Shown here: positions 46,303 through 59,000 of the stretch, piece after piece
Layout: the number at the start of each line of letters is the position of its first letter
Numbering within the stretch: position 1 is the stretch's first letter
Assembly: GCA_963969345.1 (NCBI GenBank)
Contig: OZ017768.1
Span: 2,628,718 to 2,692,717, forward strand
From: Turbatrix aceti
Taxonomy: Eukaryota; Nematoda; Chromadorea; Rhabditida; Panagrolaimidae
Direction of reading: 5' to 3'
Length of the DNA stretch: 64,000 bases
Notes under the pieces: generated by a model
The model's input: only the letters and a program-made list of their open reading frames with translations
Databases searched by the model: none
Told to the model about the DNA's origin: nothing
Translations under genes and position numbers: made by a program

Positions 46303-46971
46303 TCAGGCAGTGGGTTCGGAGTTCGCGTTTTGCATGAGCTTGCGAAGCAGCTTGTTGGACTCTTTTACGATGACTCGGTAGCGTTCCTCATCCGTAGTGG
46401 CTTTGGCGAGACGCCTCGCCCACTTCCATTCGGGATTCATGGTTGGCGGCAATGGAGCAGGCGGCACTGCCGACGAAGATGGCGCCTTGAACGTTGATGA
46501 CGACGGGGGAGCCTTGGCCGTAGATGACGCTGCGGGGGTCTTGAAAGCAGATGACGACGAGTGAGTCTTCAACGATGATGGCGAACGCGGCGGTCGGGGA
46601 GCCTTGAACCCACCGTTCGGCTTGGAGAGGGTAGAGTTGGGGGATTCAAACTGTTGACGCGGCGGAGGGGGGGCCTTGAACGCAGAAGACGAAGATGGAG
46701 CTTTGAACGTTGATGACGAAGATGGCGCCTTCCATGCAGATGACGATGAGGGGGCCTTGAAAGAAGATGCCGACGAAGGAGGCTTAAACGATGAGGACGA
46801 CGAGTGAGTCTTCAACGATGATGAAGAAGAATGTGCCTTCCACGCAGATGACGACGAGGAGGCTTTCAACGAAGATGGCGAACGCGGCGGTCGGGGGGCC
46901 TTGAACACACCGTTCGGCTTGGAGAGGTTCGAGGTGGCGGATTCAAGCTGTTTTCGGTTGAGGGGAGCCAT
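46303..46971 (-). CDS. Low-complexity Ser/Lys/Ala/Pro repeat protein, 222 aa
   Basis: Single minus-strand exon from an ATG at 46971. The first 170 residues are degenerate repeats of about eight residues of the form SSSS-[AST]-[FWL]-K-[AT]-[PH], and a longer block ('LSKPNGVFKAPRPPRSPSSL' and 'LSKPNGGFKAPRPPRSPSSL') is present twice. The C-terminal 45 residues are different: a basic, helical segment ('WARRLAKATTDEERYRVIVK') that may form a coiled coil or bind a partner. Very basic and Ser-rich, it could be a nucleic-acid- or cytoskeleton-binding disordered protein or a phosphorylation substrate; no family recognised. A T-run and TAG lie 9 bases before the ATG (possible trans-splice site), and a TATATAAG-like box lies near 47060. 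Confidence 0.6.
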   Translation of the reverse strand: MAPLNRKQLESATSNLSKPNGVFKAPRPPRSPSSLKASSSSSAWKAHSSSSSLKTHSSSSSFKPPSSASSFKAPSSSSAWKAPSSSSTFKAPSSSSAFKAPPPPRQQFESPNSTLSKPNGGFKAPRPPRSPSSLKTHSSSSAFKTPAASSTAKAPPSSSTFKAPSSSAVPPAPLPPTMNPEWKWARRLAKATTDEERYRVIVKESNKLLRKLMQNANSEPTA

Positions 46972-47690
46972 AGCAGTCGTCTAAAAAAAGCAGCGTTCAG
47001 TAAGCAGAGTTGAGTAAGGAATGAAAAGCCAACGAATGACTAACTGATTTCTTTCTGCTTATATGTAGGTAGCCATGATTACCGGCGACAACGATGGGGA
47101 CTCCACATTTGGGATACCTGCTTTTCCAGGTGCACAAGGCATGGGAGTAGACATCCGCGAGCGCGCGAGTAAGTCTAGTGCCGCCGAATCGTTCACACTT
47201 CCTTTTTTTGTCTGGCAAAATGAATCATGCGCGTACGCGAGTGCGGGCGATCAAAGCATGCGATGGACAAAGTGAGTGTTGTAAAAACGCCCCGCTAACT
47301 ACAAAAATTGGTTTGGCATGGGATGAAGTATGTGTCAATTATGTCATGCCTGGAACACCTGACAGAATTTCCAGACGCGTTTGGAATTTTCTAAATTTTT
47401 AAGAAGAAATGCTACCGTAATCTTTTTTTCGATTTCTGGGACAAGTTACTGGATTTTGCAAATTTGAGGGGCTGTTATTGCGAACTTTTCTTCAGTATTG
47501 TAGTGTCCAATTGGAAATGTTGTTTTTACCCTACATCAAAGCCTGTAAGTTTGTTGAGGAATCTGGCGTTAAATTCAAAGGCATTACTTGTGAAAAACGG
47601 AAAGCAACAAAAAAGTCGTTAAGAAGTACTAGTTTATTGACGGCGGAACGAACAGATTTCACTATCAAAGCATAGCAAGAAATATCGAAA
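46972..47690. other. Intergenic region, no gene supported
   Basis: Upstream flank of the repeat protein and 3' flank of the receptor. The box CTTATATG at 47058-47065 (ATATAAG on the minus strand) is a TATA candidate for the repeat protein. Nothing else seen. Confidence 0.4.
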
Positions 47691-49216
47691 CTATGTAGCA
47701 GTCATGTTGTCAGGGGGGTGATCATCATTCCACCTCTGAACAATATATGCCATCTCTGCATCCTTCTTTTTCAAAGCATTTACAGTATGCAGTCCATTTT
47801 CAATTAACACTGAAAAATAGTACAGGCCCACATACATACTGATAGGTATGGTTTTTAATTTTTTCACAAATTTCGAATGTTTTATTTTTGCAAAAACTGA
47901 TATTGAAGACAATTTTGTAACTGTTGATGACAGCCACTGCCACTTGAATATTTCCTTTCTCCACGTGTCGCAAACGATATATGGAAGTATTAGTGTTGCC
48001 AGTAGAATGTCAGGGCCCCTTTCAACACACATTTCGATAAATGCTCCGTGTAGGTATTCAAATGTAAGAAGGTTGGAGACATAGTACGTATATATTGCTG
48101 CATGTGCTAGGGACAATAATGAAAATACAGTTGTTTGAATAAGAAGTCGGTTTTCGGCTGCTCGACGTTTGTCAGAAATGCTTACGATTCCCCCTGTGAC
48201 CCCTACAGCGTTTTTGCAGCATCGATTGTGCAATGCGGCTGTTAAACACAAACATGTTGCTATAGTTGTCATAACAAGCAGGGCCCCCACTGTTATATAT
48301 TTAATAAAAAATACTGTAGAATCACCGGCGTCACAGTTTTGTATTTTGAAATAACATATCAAATTTTTGCCAGCTGGTAGAATAGCCAAAAACGGACACA
48401 ATAGACAGGAAATAATATAACACACTGTCCTTGTTTTATTGAATATTGTGTCAAATTTTTTCCATCGAACAATACCTAAAACGGATAATATTTTTGTTTT
48501 ATTATTATTATTATTATTGTTATTTGTATTTACATTTACATGTAAATTTACATTCTTACTTGTTTTTGTTTTCGCAATAATACCAATGAAAAATGATTTT
48601 ATTTCTTTGAACGATATAATCATTTTTCGTTTTATTGCATTTCACAGCCCTTATTGAAAAATATGTACCGTTTTCAAAAATCCAATTGAATTCCGGACAT
48701 TTTAAAGTTTCATAATTTTTAAATGCCTAATGTTTTACCCCAAATTGATCAATGATTTTAACAATTCAAACGTGTTAAAAAAATTAACTTGCTTGAAAAT
48801 TTATTGTACGACAGGACAAGATTGAAAGCAGCAGTTGATAAACAAACATGTGTGTCGTGTATTCTATCCATTGTAATGTACAAATACCGGAACCGTGCTG
48901 TCAAAAGTATAGTATTCGAACAATGTCTGAACACTTTTATTATTGTCGTGGATATACAAAAACATGATAAAATGACGTAAAATGGTGCTCTGAATAAACT
49001 ATTTTTTTTTAAAATAGCTTTGATCATAAATACAGTAAAGAAGAAAAAAATGATCAAATTGCGAACTTCTATGGCGTCATTGATCTCATGTTGGTACAAA
49101 ATCCAAATGAATATATAACGATGATTGAAATATAAATTGAACGTGCTTTTCAGAGCTTCAGAATACATAAGTTTTGTATCATCGTCGTAATACAGGGCTA
49201 CAAGTCGTTCGCTCAT
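47691..49216 (-). CDS. Seven-transmembrane serpentine receptor (exon joints unresolved)
   Basis: The N-terminal exon begins at an ATG at 49216 ('MSERLVALYYDDDTKLMYSE') and stays open to about 48789, giving helices 1-3 ('LIIFFFFTVFMIKAIL', 'FYVILSCFCISTTIIKVF', 'HVCLSTAAFNLVLSY'). The C-terminal exon, about 48463-47691, gives four more ('TVCYIISCLLCPFLAIL', 'FFIKYITVGALLVMTTIATC', 'LLIQTTVFSLLSLAHAAIY', 'ILLATLILPYIVC') and a cytosolic tail. A frame at about 48734-48600 ('CPEFNWIFENGTYF') could be the second extracellular loop. The layout and the helix-6/7 motifs resemble the worm srg-type chemoreceptor superfamily. I could not find splice sites that keep phase from part to part, so the gene may be misread or a recent pseudogene. 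Confidence 0.6.
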
Positions 49217-50061
49217 GGTTACAACTTCTTGATATTCCGCGTGATACTGTATAAAACACAACGCAAAGCTTTTAAGAAGCACAATCACAGCGTACTTCAA
49301 AAGTATTAGATGTTTGCTACAAATGTTACCACAAGGGGAGGATAACTAAGTATTTCAAGAAATATATTTTCAACACCTGTTTTGCGTCTCATTCCCCGAT
49401 AAAATAGTATTGCTACGTTTTTCAAAGAATATAGATACTATGCGATATAATATTTGCTTTGGTAAGCAGGTGCTATTGCTTTTTTCGTAATTACTAAAAA
49501 GTTAACATAAGAGCAATCTCACTTCTAGCACATATAAGGTGAAAATAAGCGTCACTTCTCACTCGATTTGTTATTTTTTGAAATTTATCAAAGTTTTCAA
49601 AATAAATTTTGACGGTAATAATGTTGTTTATAAAAATATATAATATAATGTTTGATCAAATTTAAAAATTATATTTTTAATGGAAATCGGTACTTGGTGA
49701 AACAAACAAAAACAACATATGTGCTTTGACTCCGGAGTCGATCGTAGATAATCAGCGTTTCAACAATAAAGAGTCCAGAAATTACGTCATTGCAAAATAT
49801 GTGATTTCTAAGCCCCTTTCGTCATCGATCTTCACCGTAATTTAAAAAAAAACCTCGAATTTATAGTATTTTTCGACCGTCGTGAATGCACCAAATAAAC
49901 AAAATATAAATAAAAGTGATTACAAGTGAAAGAAAGTAATGTCCAGGATACAGAGCTGCAAAAAAGTTGATGGAAGTGTACAAATGGCTAGAATAACAGG
50001 AAAGACACGCATATCTGGCTGACAGGGATAAAATGAACAATTTAAGAACACAGATCTGATC
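49217..50061. other. Intergenic region between receptor and LYST
   Basis: AT-rich, no supported gene. Contains the 5' flank of the receptor and the 3' untranslated region of the LYST gene. Confidence 0.45.
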
Positions 50062-53000
50062 TCAAGCGAAAGCGTTGAGCATTCTGAACTTGGACTGCTT
50101 CGACTTGGACATCGACGAGATCGAAGACGACGAATACGACGCAGCGAGACTGGTCGAACCGGACGAGCTGACCTGCCACATGTGAACCGTACGATTCGCG
50201 AGAGCCGCGTAGAGTCTCCTCGACTCCGCCGTGAACGCGACACTCATGATAGGCTGCGGAGTGGGGGCCGTGATGTCGCAGACGTGACTCAGCGTCCAGG
50301 ATTCGATCAGCCGGATAACGCCGTTTTGAAAGCCGATGGCGATGCAGTTCACGCCGGTGCCTTCCTGCATCGTGGTCATGGCCAGTGCCGTCATCGTGAG
50401 CTCGGTCGCGTAGACACCGACGACGTCGCCGTTGACGGTGTAGAGCACCATGCGACTGCCCTTCCCGGATTGATAGATCACAGCGATGTCAGCCGAAATC
50501 GACGAAACAGCAGCGAGAGTGACCGTTTCGCTGCTTGTGGCGTTTAAAGGTGGAGGAACGAGGCTGCGGACAAATGTGAGGTGATTGGTGTCCCAGAGAC
50601 AGCACTTGGCGTCCTTGCTGGTCGAGAAGACAAAGTGGAAGTCGTCGCAGACGGTGAGGGTTGAAATGGCGGTCGTATGCGCCAGGATTTCGGAGACGAG
50701 TTTTACGTTCCAGATTCTCTGAAAAAAGATTTTTGTTGACAATTTTAATACGAAAAATTTAATTTGAGAAAAAAATTTTGAAAATTTACAAATTTTACGA
50801 TTTTGAAATAAATAAAAAAAATATTTGAAAAACAAATACATTTGCAAAAAAATAAATATTAAATTTATTTCACATTGCAAAAAAAATTGTAAAAAGAAAT
50901 TCTAAAATTTTTTTTTTACATTTTTTAACAAAATTTTTTAACAAATTTTAACATAAAACAAATTTTTGATTAAGAAAACAAATTTTTAACAAAAACAATT
51001 GTTTAAAAAAATAAAGAGACTTGCAAATTTTTACAATTTGAAAAAAAATATGCGAATAAAAGATATTTCTTGCAGCTAACAATTTTAATTTTTTTATAAG
51101 CCAAAAAATATTCAATCGTATTCAAAAATTTTGAATTCCGAATTGTTAGAACAAAAAACCCACCGAATCCGCCGAGTACTCCAACGAGTACACCCTGATG
51201 AGCCCACAAGTCGTGCCAATAAAAAGTCTATCAGCACTCGGCGAATGCGCGACCTGAGTCGGCTGGAACAACTGCAGATCAATGAGACTGATCCAGAGCG
51301 ATTCCTGTCCCTGGATCATCTTTATCCTCAGCACAGCGTCGTTGAACGCCCACGAAACCATGGCCGTCGTCGTGATATCCGCAGCCCGACGCAGAGGATC
51401 CCGGCTATCGGGTTGCAGCTTGAGGATGAGTTCCGTCTTGTCTGGGAGTCCATAGCAGACGGCTTCTCTGTGGATAGGCACGAGTTTGATAAACGACTCC
51501 TGGGACGACAAATCCATGGTCAGCGACGGAATCGCCCACTGGGTGGATTCCATGTCCGGTGAACCCACAAAATTTCCCCATTGCAGGCCCTGGACAGTTT
51601 GCAGGACCCCAGGGATAGACCCCGGAGGCAGGGGTAATGTTGTTGACTCCGAAGATGCCCCAGCCATGGGGATGAGTCTCGGCAGGTGAGGTGTCCTGAA
51701 CAACTGCATCGGCATCTGTCCGTACGTCCGAATCATCGTCCTGATCGCAGGGAGAGAAATTTCATCGTGGTTTTCGTCGTCTTCGATGGCTCGCCCACGG
51801 TAGGTCACCGGGTGAAAGACATTGATCGCCTTGATGGCCGCCTCGCCCTGCTGCTTGTACCCGAAGATGAGGTCGATCCACTGGTGCAGGTTGTTCGCGA
51901 CGTGTGGAGATTCGAGCGCCTGACGGTGAACGAGGACGAAGATACGACTGCTGTTGCCGGGGCACCACTTCGGCATTTTGACGTCTCCGACTTCGACGCC
52001 TATCTGACGACGACCGAGATTGAGTTGCTCGCGATTCCTGAACATTTCCGGGAAAAAGAAAAACTCGGGAGTGAGTTCTTTGAAGTCGGTGGTGGATTCG
52101 GAGCTTGCCAGACGCCATGTTGAGTTCATAGAGATGAACAGGCGGTCCGGGATGTCAAAGTTGTTATCTGAAATTTTTGTGGCTTTTATAGAACGGAAAA
52201 ATGGAAACCATAAACTCAAAATAAAAATTTTGAAAAATAATGTTTTTTTTCAAATTTGATAAAAAAAAATGTCAATTTTCAAAACATTTTTCGCTTTATT
52301 TAAAAAAGTACGAAACGTCAAAAAATATTAGAATGATTTTCGAAATTAAAAAATTTTATCAAAAACAAAAGGTAGGGGCCGAGAGGGGCCAAAAATTCGA
52401 TTCCTGTATACAATTTCACAAATAAAAATATTTAGAACGTTTTCATAAAAATTTTTTTAACCAAGTTTTCTATACATGATTGAAATAAATTTTCATTTGA
52501 TCTGCCATTTTTGCACGTTCTAAAAAAGATGTCCCTTCAAAATCAAAAAAAAATCACATTTCAGAGCAGATTTTTATTACAAATTAGTAACAAAATATAA
52601 AAAATCAGATTCTAACCCCTCAAAAAACGCTGTTCCGAAAATTTTAAAAACAATTTATTTTATAACAAATTTTTTTCATTCATTTTTATGCAAAAAAAAA
52701 ACAACTTTTTTTTTCATTTTGTTAAATTTCACAAAAAAAACCCACCTTGATACTCCAACGCAACATTGGTATACGGTGGCACCCTCACCAGGTAGTGTGC
52801 CACAATTCCCGTATTCGAGTAGTGACTTCCGTAGTGATACCCGCCAAAGCAGGCCGCTGTAAAAGGCTCGTCCGATCGAGACTCCTTTGCCTCGTCTGCG
52901 AGCTGGTTATAACTCGAAATGTAGTAATTCCTCATTCCGGGATTCTGGATAGCTATCGGCGTCGACAGATCCCGGAAAGACGTCGACAGTGTTAAATCGA

Positions 53001-56000
53001 GAGTTGGAAATGAGTAATTGGACAGAATAAATGGTAATACTGGATATTGCATGAGATCGTTGAACGACCTTCCCGCGAGTTTGTTGAGCGTCATGAGATA
53101 GTCAAAATTGGTCGTGTTCCCATTTCTCCAGAGATCGGTCATTCTCTTGAGCTGTCGTTCTTCGTCGACAAAGAGTCCGTCGTGTTTGGACGCTTTCAGT
53201 TGATTCACAAAAATATTCCGCTCCTCAAGCGTGCCAAAAACAATCAAAAAAGCATCTCCGGTCGTCGTAAAAAGTTCGAGCGCCGTGTCTTTCAGCGCGT
53301 AAAATCTGTAGTAAATCTCCGAAATATTCTTGTACGCCCACGCATAGGTCACCGGATTGCACTTTGCTCCTTTTTGCGTCGATCTTCCAATCTCGCCCAT
53401 AAAATGGATTTTTCGATCGGAAATAATAATTTCGCCGAGACATTCAAATGCCGTCCTCACCAGCGTCGCTGTCAAACTCAGGTGTACCTTGTTGGACGCT
53501 TCGATGCAATCCGTGGTCGCGTAGTTGGAGCACGATTCCCTGAGCCTCTGAAGCGGCGGCGGGCAGGATCCCGTCGTCCCGACTTCCTCTCTTCTGCCGG
53601 GTTTGAGAAATCTGACATCGAAGCGATAATGATCAGGCTTGAGCCGTTTTCTTTCGCGGTAGGAGTTCTCCGTTGTGTCGAGGCTGCTGCCCTTGGGCCA
53701 GGAAGTTGCGTCGAAGAAAGACGCTTCGGGGTGGCAGAGTTCGAGTACCAGTCTCGAGAGGACTTCGTTCGCCTCCGCGCAGGCGTTTTTAACGCCACCG
53801 CAGTTTTGGACGAAAGCCTTACGGGGCTTGTTTTGGTATTCGGCGATTACACACGTTAGGTTTTTGGCTTTCTGAAAAAAAATTGGGTCGTGAAAACAAA
53901 ATTCGTTTTTAGAAGATCTCTGGAATTTTTTTATGAATTTATTTTTAAACATCAAAAATTCAAATTTTTAGTAAAAATAATGTTACAAAAAAATTTGGTT
54001 TTATATTTTTTAAGATAAAATTTATTTTTAGTAAAAATCATTTAGATTTTTTTAATTCTAAATTTATTTTAATTCCAAAAAAAAATCCAAAAATTCGAAA
54101 TCCAAAAATAATTATGAATAAAAATTGTTTTAAATCTTAAGTTTCTCCGAACTAAAAAAATTGAAGTTTTTAGTTAATTAAAAAAATTCGTTTTAACATT
54201 ACGATAAAAAAATTCGTTGTTTGAAAAAAAATTCGAAATCAAAATTTTTTGCTAAGTTAAATAAATATGTTATTCCATTTTTCTAAAATCACGCCCCAAC
54301 TCACATCATAAACAACCCGAATCAGCTGATCATCCTTCGAGCACAGCCTCTCGGCTTCGTCCCGCAGCGCAGCGATAAACCGAGCCTTCTGCACGAGGTA
54401 CGACTGGACGATGAGCACCTGATCGTTGACAATGGTCCGAATTTCGTCCTGGGTCAAATTGGCCAGCGGTGATTCGAGCTGCATTTTACGCAGAAAACGG
54501 ATAAGTCTGTCAAAATCTTTTCCGTACTCGATCCACAGATGATCGAATTTCGGACAGAGGGCGAGTTCGTGGAGTGCTATTTTCATGCCGTACTGGTAGT
54601 CGAGGTTGATGTTGAGCAGCGAATTGAGACACGCATCGCTTTCGTCGAGCTCGGATGCCATGAGCCTGACGATGGCGCATCTCCGGCGGAGAAGGCCTGC
54701 TTCATCGATGGGGGAGAGGTGGAGGATGTACGTCGAAGGCGTTGGGATCAGGGACTGCACGGAGAACAGGATGAAGGCTATCACCTCGGCTAGCAGGCTT
54801 CGGGCGGTGTCTTTGCACGCGCAGAGGACTTTGAACCACTCGGCTAGGCGCTGGAAAAAATTAGAACATTGAAAAAAATATATAAAAATTAAAAAAAAAT
54901 AAACAAAATGCAAAAACTCGGAAAAAAACAGAATTTTTGGTAAAAAATGTGAATAGATATTTCACCAAAAAATTGTGCGAAAAATTACATTTTGTTCAAA
55001 AAAAGTTTTCTTAAATAAAATTTTCCTTTTCGCGTTTTTGTTTTTTCTGAATTACGCAAAAAAAATTAGCAAAATTTTTTTTCACAAATAAAAAAATGTT
55101 TTTATTTGTAAATTTTTCGAGGAAATTTTTTGACAAATAAAAAAATGTTTTTATCAGGAAAAACGATTTTATTTGTAAAAAGTCCAAAAGATGTGCATTT
55201 TGAGATTTTTTTTAATTTTAACAGAAATCCAGAATAAATCTATTTTTAAAACCAAACGCATTTTTTTTCAGATTTTTTGGTGTTGAATACGCAATATTTT
55301 TTAGTCAAAATCTCAACCGGAAAATTGAGGTTCACCGACTTTTGTTTGTCGCAAAAAAAATTTTACGAAAAAATGCAAAAAAAAATACGTTCTTATGCAA
55401 TTTAAAAAAAAGGGAAAAATAAAAAAAAATTTAAAAAAAAAAAGAACCTTATTTCCGTCAGCGAAATTGCCCTTGCACGCAATCATGAGAATCTCAATAA
55501 ATTTGTGAAAGAGGCATTCCTCCTGCGTTGTCATCCACTCCGGAATCTGTAGGTAGGAAAACAGGTTCGCCGAAGCTTGCAGGCCAAAAATGAGTCGTCT
55601 TGAGAGTTCCTCGAAGGGAATGATCTGGTTGATCTTCTGTCGTCGCTTTTTTCCGTCTCCTCTCGGGGCTCCGCCTTCGCTCAGTATGAGTGAAGACGTA
55701 AAATCCGAATCGGAGTAGTAGACTTCAAATTCTTCGTCATCGAAGCCAGTCTCCATGGATCCCGTGGCTTCGGGTCGCTCGTCGACAGGCTTGAGATTGG
55801 CTGCGGCGAAGGGATCGAGGACGACAGCCTGGACGGCATCAATCCACGTATCCACGAGTACGCACAGCGTCCGACGGACCATCTGACACGCGCACTTGAG
55901 GTAGGAGGGGTCGTCGACGGGCAGGCAGATGGCAGTCAGCCGCGACGAATCTCGATTCGCTTGAAACGTTGTAAACTCGAAATCAGCGACGAAGCAGAGG

Positions 56001-59000
56001 TGAATCAGGTCTTGGGCGCAGGTATACATGTATTCATCGTTGACTGCTACCGTAGAATTGATTATGGAGACAGCGAAGGACATCCAGCAGTCAAAGAGGG
56101 GGAAGACCGGACCGATCAGGGGTTTGACGCTGGAAAAATGGAAATTTTCAAATTTATAATAATAAAAAAAAGTTACAATTTTGGAAAATTTTATCAAAAA
56201 ACCAAAAAAAATACAAAAAAAAATTATGGAAAACCCCGAAATAAATTTTTTTATAATACATAGTAATGGTTTTCAATTGTTTTCGCCCATGTAAAATTTT
56301 TGATTTTAAATAACAAAAATCAAAGTTCAAACACTGCAAAAAAAAAGTTAAAAAAAATTCTAAATATTTACAAAATTTGTTTCACTATTTTTTTAAAATG
56401 AAAAAAATAAGTATTCAATACACTAGAAAAATTTAAAATTGCCAAAAAAAAATAAAAAATAAAAATTTTTTACTAAAAAAATTCTACAAAACAAATTTTT
56501 ACAAAAAAAATGTTTCGATTTTTTTCGCCATAATCCTCTCAAAAACCCAACAAACCTCGGAGTCTGGGCACAAAGCAACCTCAAAACATTGACCATCGTA
56601 TCCACGATTCCGCACTCAAACATGGCTCTTCGAAGACTGCTGTTCATGTCGTACATCTTTTTGATCGACGCACAGACGAGCCAAAAAACTGCCGAATCGG
56701 CAACCGACGATTCCAGAAGAGAAAAAAGCGCGTGGAAAGCCTGATTTCTGAATGGCGTTGGTTCGACGCTGTGAACATGGTGCTGATCGAGACCGCGAAC
56801 GACGTTCACCGCTTCACCTATGAAAATCGAAAATAACGAATCCGTGATTTCCATTGTCACCGGATATTTTTGAATTTGAGCCGCCAGAAGAACGAAGCCC
56901 TGCATTTGGATGAATCTGGCTCGATAGCCTTCTGCGCAACGATTCTGCAAAAAATTCCTAATCAAAGGAAATTTCAAACAAAAATTATTAACTTACCAAA
57001 AAAACCGTCAACAATTTGAAAACGTTATTTCTAACCTGTAAATCGGGCTGGTTCGTCAAATGGACGACGATTGTCTCCCAGGAGACGACGTCCAGCTCGA
57101 TGACCGCCATCAGGCTGTCCTCGCAGTTGAGCACGATTTCCTGCATTTGATCAATCAGATTTGAGCGGACGCCTGTCAGCCAGTTCAGAGCCAACGGTGG
57201 AGGTGATGGAGGCGGTGGATCTTGGCTTTGCTCCGGAGAAGAGGGTCTTGTTTCAATTGAAGCCACTGACGATTTAGACGATAATGTAACAGGAGGGTCT
57301 GTTTCCAGGGTTTTGTTGTCGTCTCTAAAAAAAATTTTTATAAACACCGAAAAAATCACTGAAAAAAATGAATGACTAAAAAATTACAAAAATTCATTCG
57401 AAAAAAAGTAATAGAAACTGCATTTTTGATTTTTTGCATTTTCTGATTTGCAAAAAAAATTTCCTTTGACAAAAATATTTTTCATTTTTAAATTAATGAA
57501 TTAAAATTTACATAAAATAATTACAAAAAAAATATTTCTTTTGTTTTTCTTCAAAACGTATTTTATATTAAAAAAAAATCATTAGAAATTTGTATTGTAA
57601 AATAAATAAATAAATAATTAAAAAATAAGCTAAATTTTAAATTAAATGTTTTTATTAAAAAACGAGTTTTTTTAAAACGCAAATTTTTTCTTTTTTTTAA
57701 TTTTAAAATTTTATCACAAAAACCAAAAAATGGGAAAAATGGAAATCTCAAATTGAATATTTGCTGCAAATTTTTCAATTTTACGCGTGTAAAATTCCTA
57801 TTTTTTTTCTAAATTTTCCAATTGTTACAAAAAACACAAAAACAAAAAAAAAATTTTTTTCATTTTTTTAAAAAAACCCACTTTTCTCCCGAAACCACAG
57901 AACACGGCCCCTCGCAGTATTCGACACAACCATCCAAATTCCAGCACTTCCTCAGTTCGTCTTTGATCTCCGCGATAGACTGCGTTGATTTCCAGATATT
58001 TCCAAGTTCTTCCTTGTCCACGCCCCGTCTGAGCAGGTCATCGAGGTAATCCGCGAGCAGGCAATGATTCTTCACGGCAGCCAGGGCTTCTTCGTCGGTA
58101 TCTCCACCACCACCACCGTCGCCGCCGCCGTCGCCGTCGCCGTCGCCCTGAAGGCTGGTTACAGTGCCAGGATCCGGTACGATTTCTTCCGGACGAATCC
58201 ATTCAGTGTGGCTCTTGAGCGTAAAATCGAGGTACGTGTCCTGGGCCGTCTGGGAGAGGAAGATGAAGTTCCAGAGGGCAATGACTGCTTGGACACGATA
58301 TTTATCCTCGTAAGCCAACCGTTTGGTTATCGAAGATACGGATTTGACCACAATCTCGGTTTCGTCGTCGTCGTCTGTCATGAAGCGGGATGCGGTTTGT
58401 TGCATGTCCAGGATCGTCTAAAAATTAATATCCATGAAAACTCTATTGTTAAAAAACGTAAAAAAAATCATAAAATATCAAAAGTAATTTTTTTACAATT
58501 TCGCATGCAAAAAAACGTTTTTTCGAAAAAATTCTAACTTTTTACAAAAAAAGTTAATTTTACATAAAAAAAATATTTTCATTAAAAAAACCCCAAATAT
58601 TTATAATAAATTTTATGGTTTTTTTAAAAACCGTAAAATTTCAAAAATTCTTTTTATTTTATTATTTTAATTTTTTTTAATTTTACATTAAAAAAGTTTT
58701 TTTACAATACAAAATCCAGAATTTTTTAAATAATTTGCTCTAATTTGTTTCGAAAAAACTTGTATAAAAAAATTTTTTGTCCACAAAAATTTGTATAAAT
58801 AGAAAAAAAACCCACGGTAAGCAAAGCCGTTAAAAAATCATTGGCATCCAGCATGGTGTTATTGATCCCCGCAAACTTTGTTTTTGTTGGGCTGAGTGAA
58901 CGCTTGACAATTCTGAGCAGTCTGACAAAGTATGCCAACTTGGATGCCCGCCAGAGTTCGGTCATCTCGATGAGTGTCTTGAGGAGGTTCGGCTCGAGGA

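Noticed and set aside
51131..52123. Long plus-strand open frames of 143-145 residues
   Set aside because: Antisense of the BEACH/WD40 exon of LYST.
53047..53859. 270-residue plus-strand open frame
   Set aside because: Antisense of the PH-BEACH exon; the minus strand carries unmistakable BEACH motifs.
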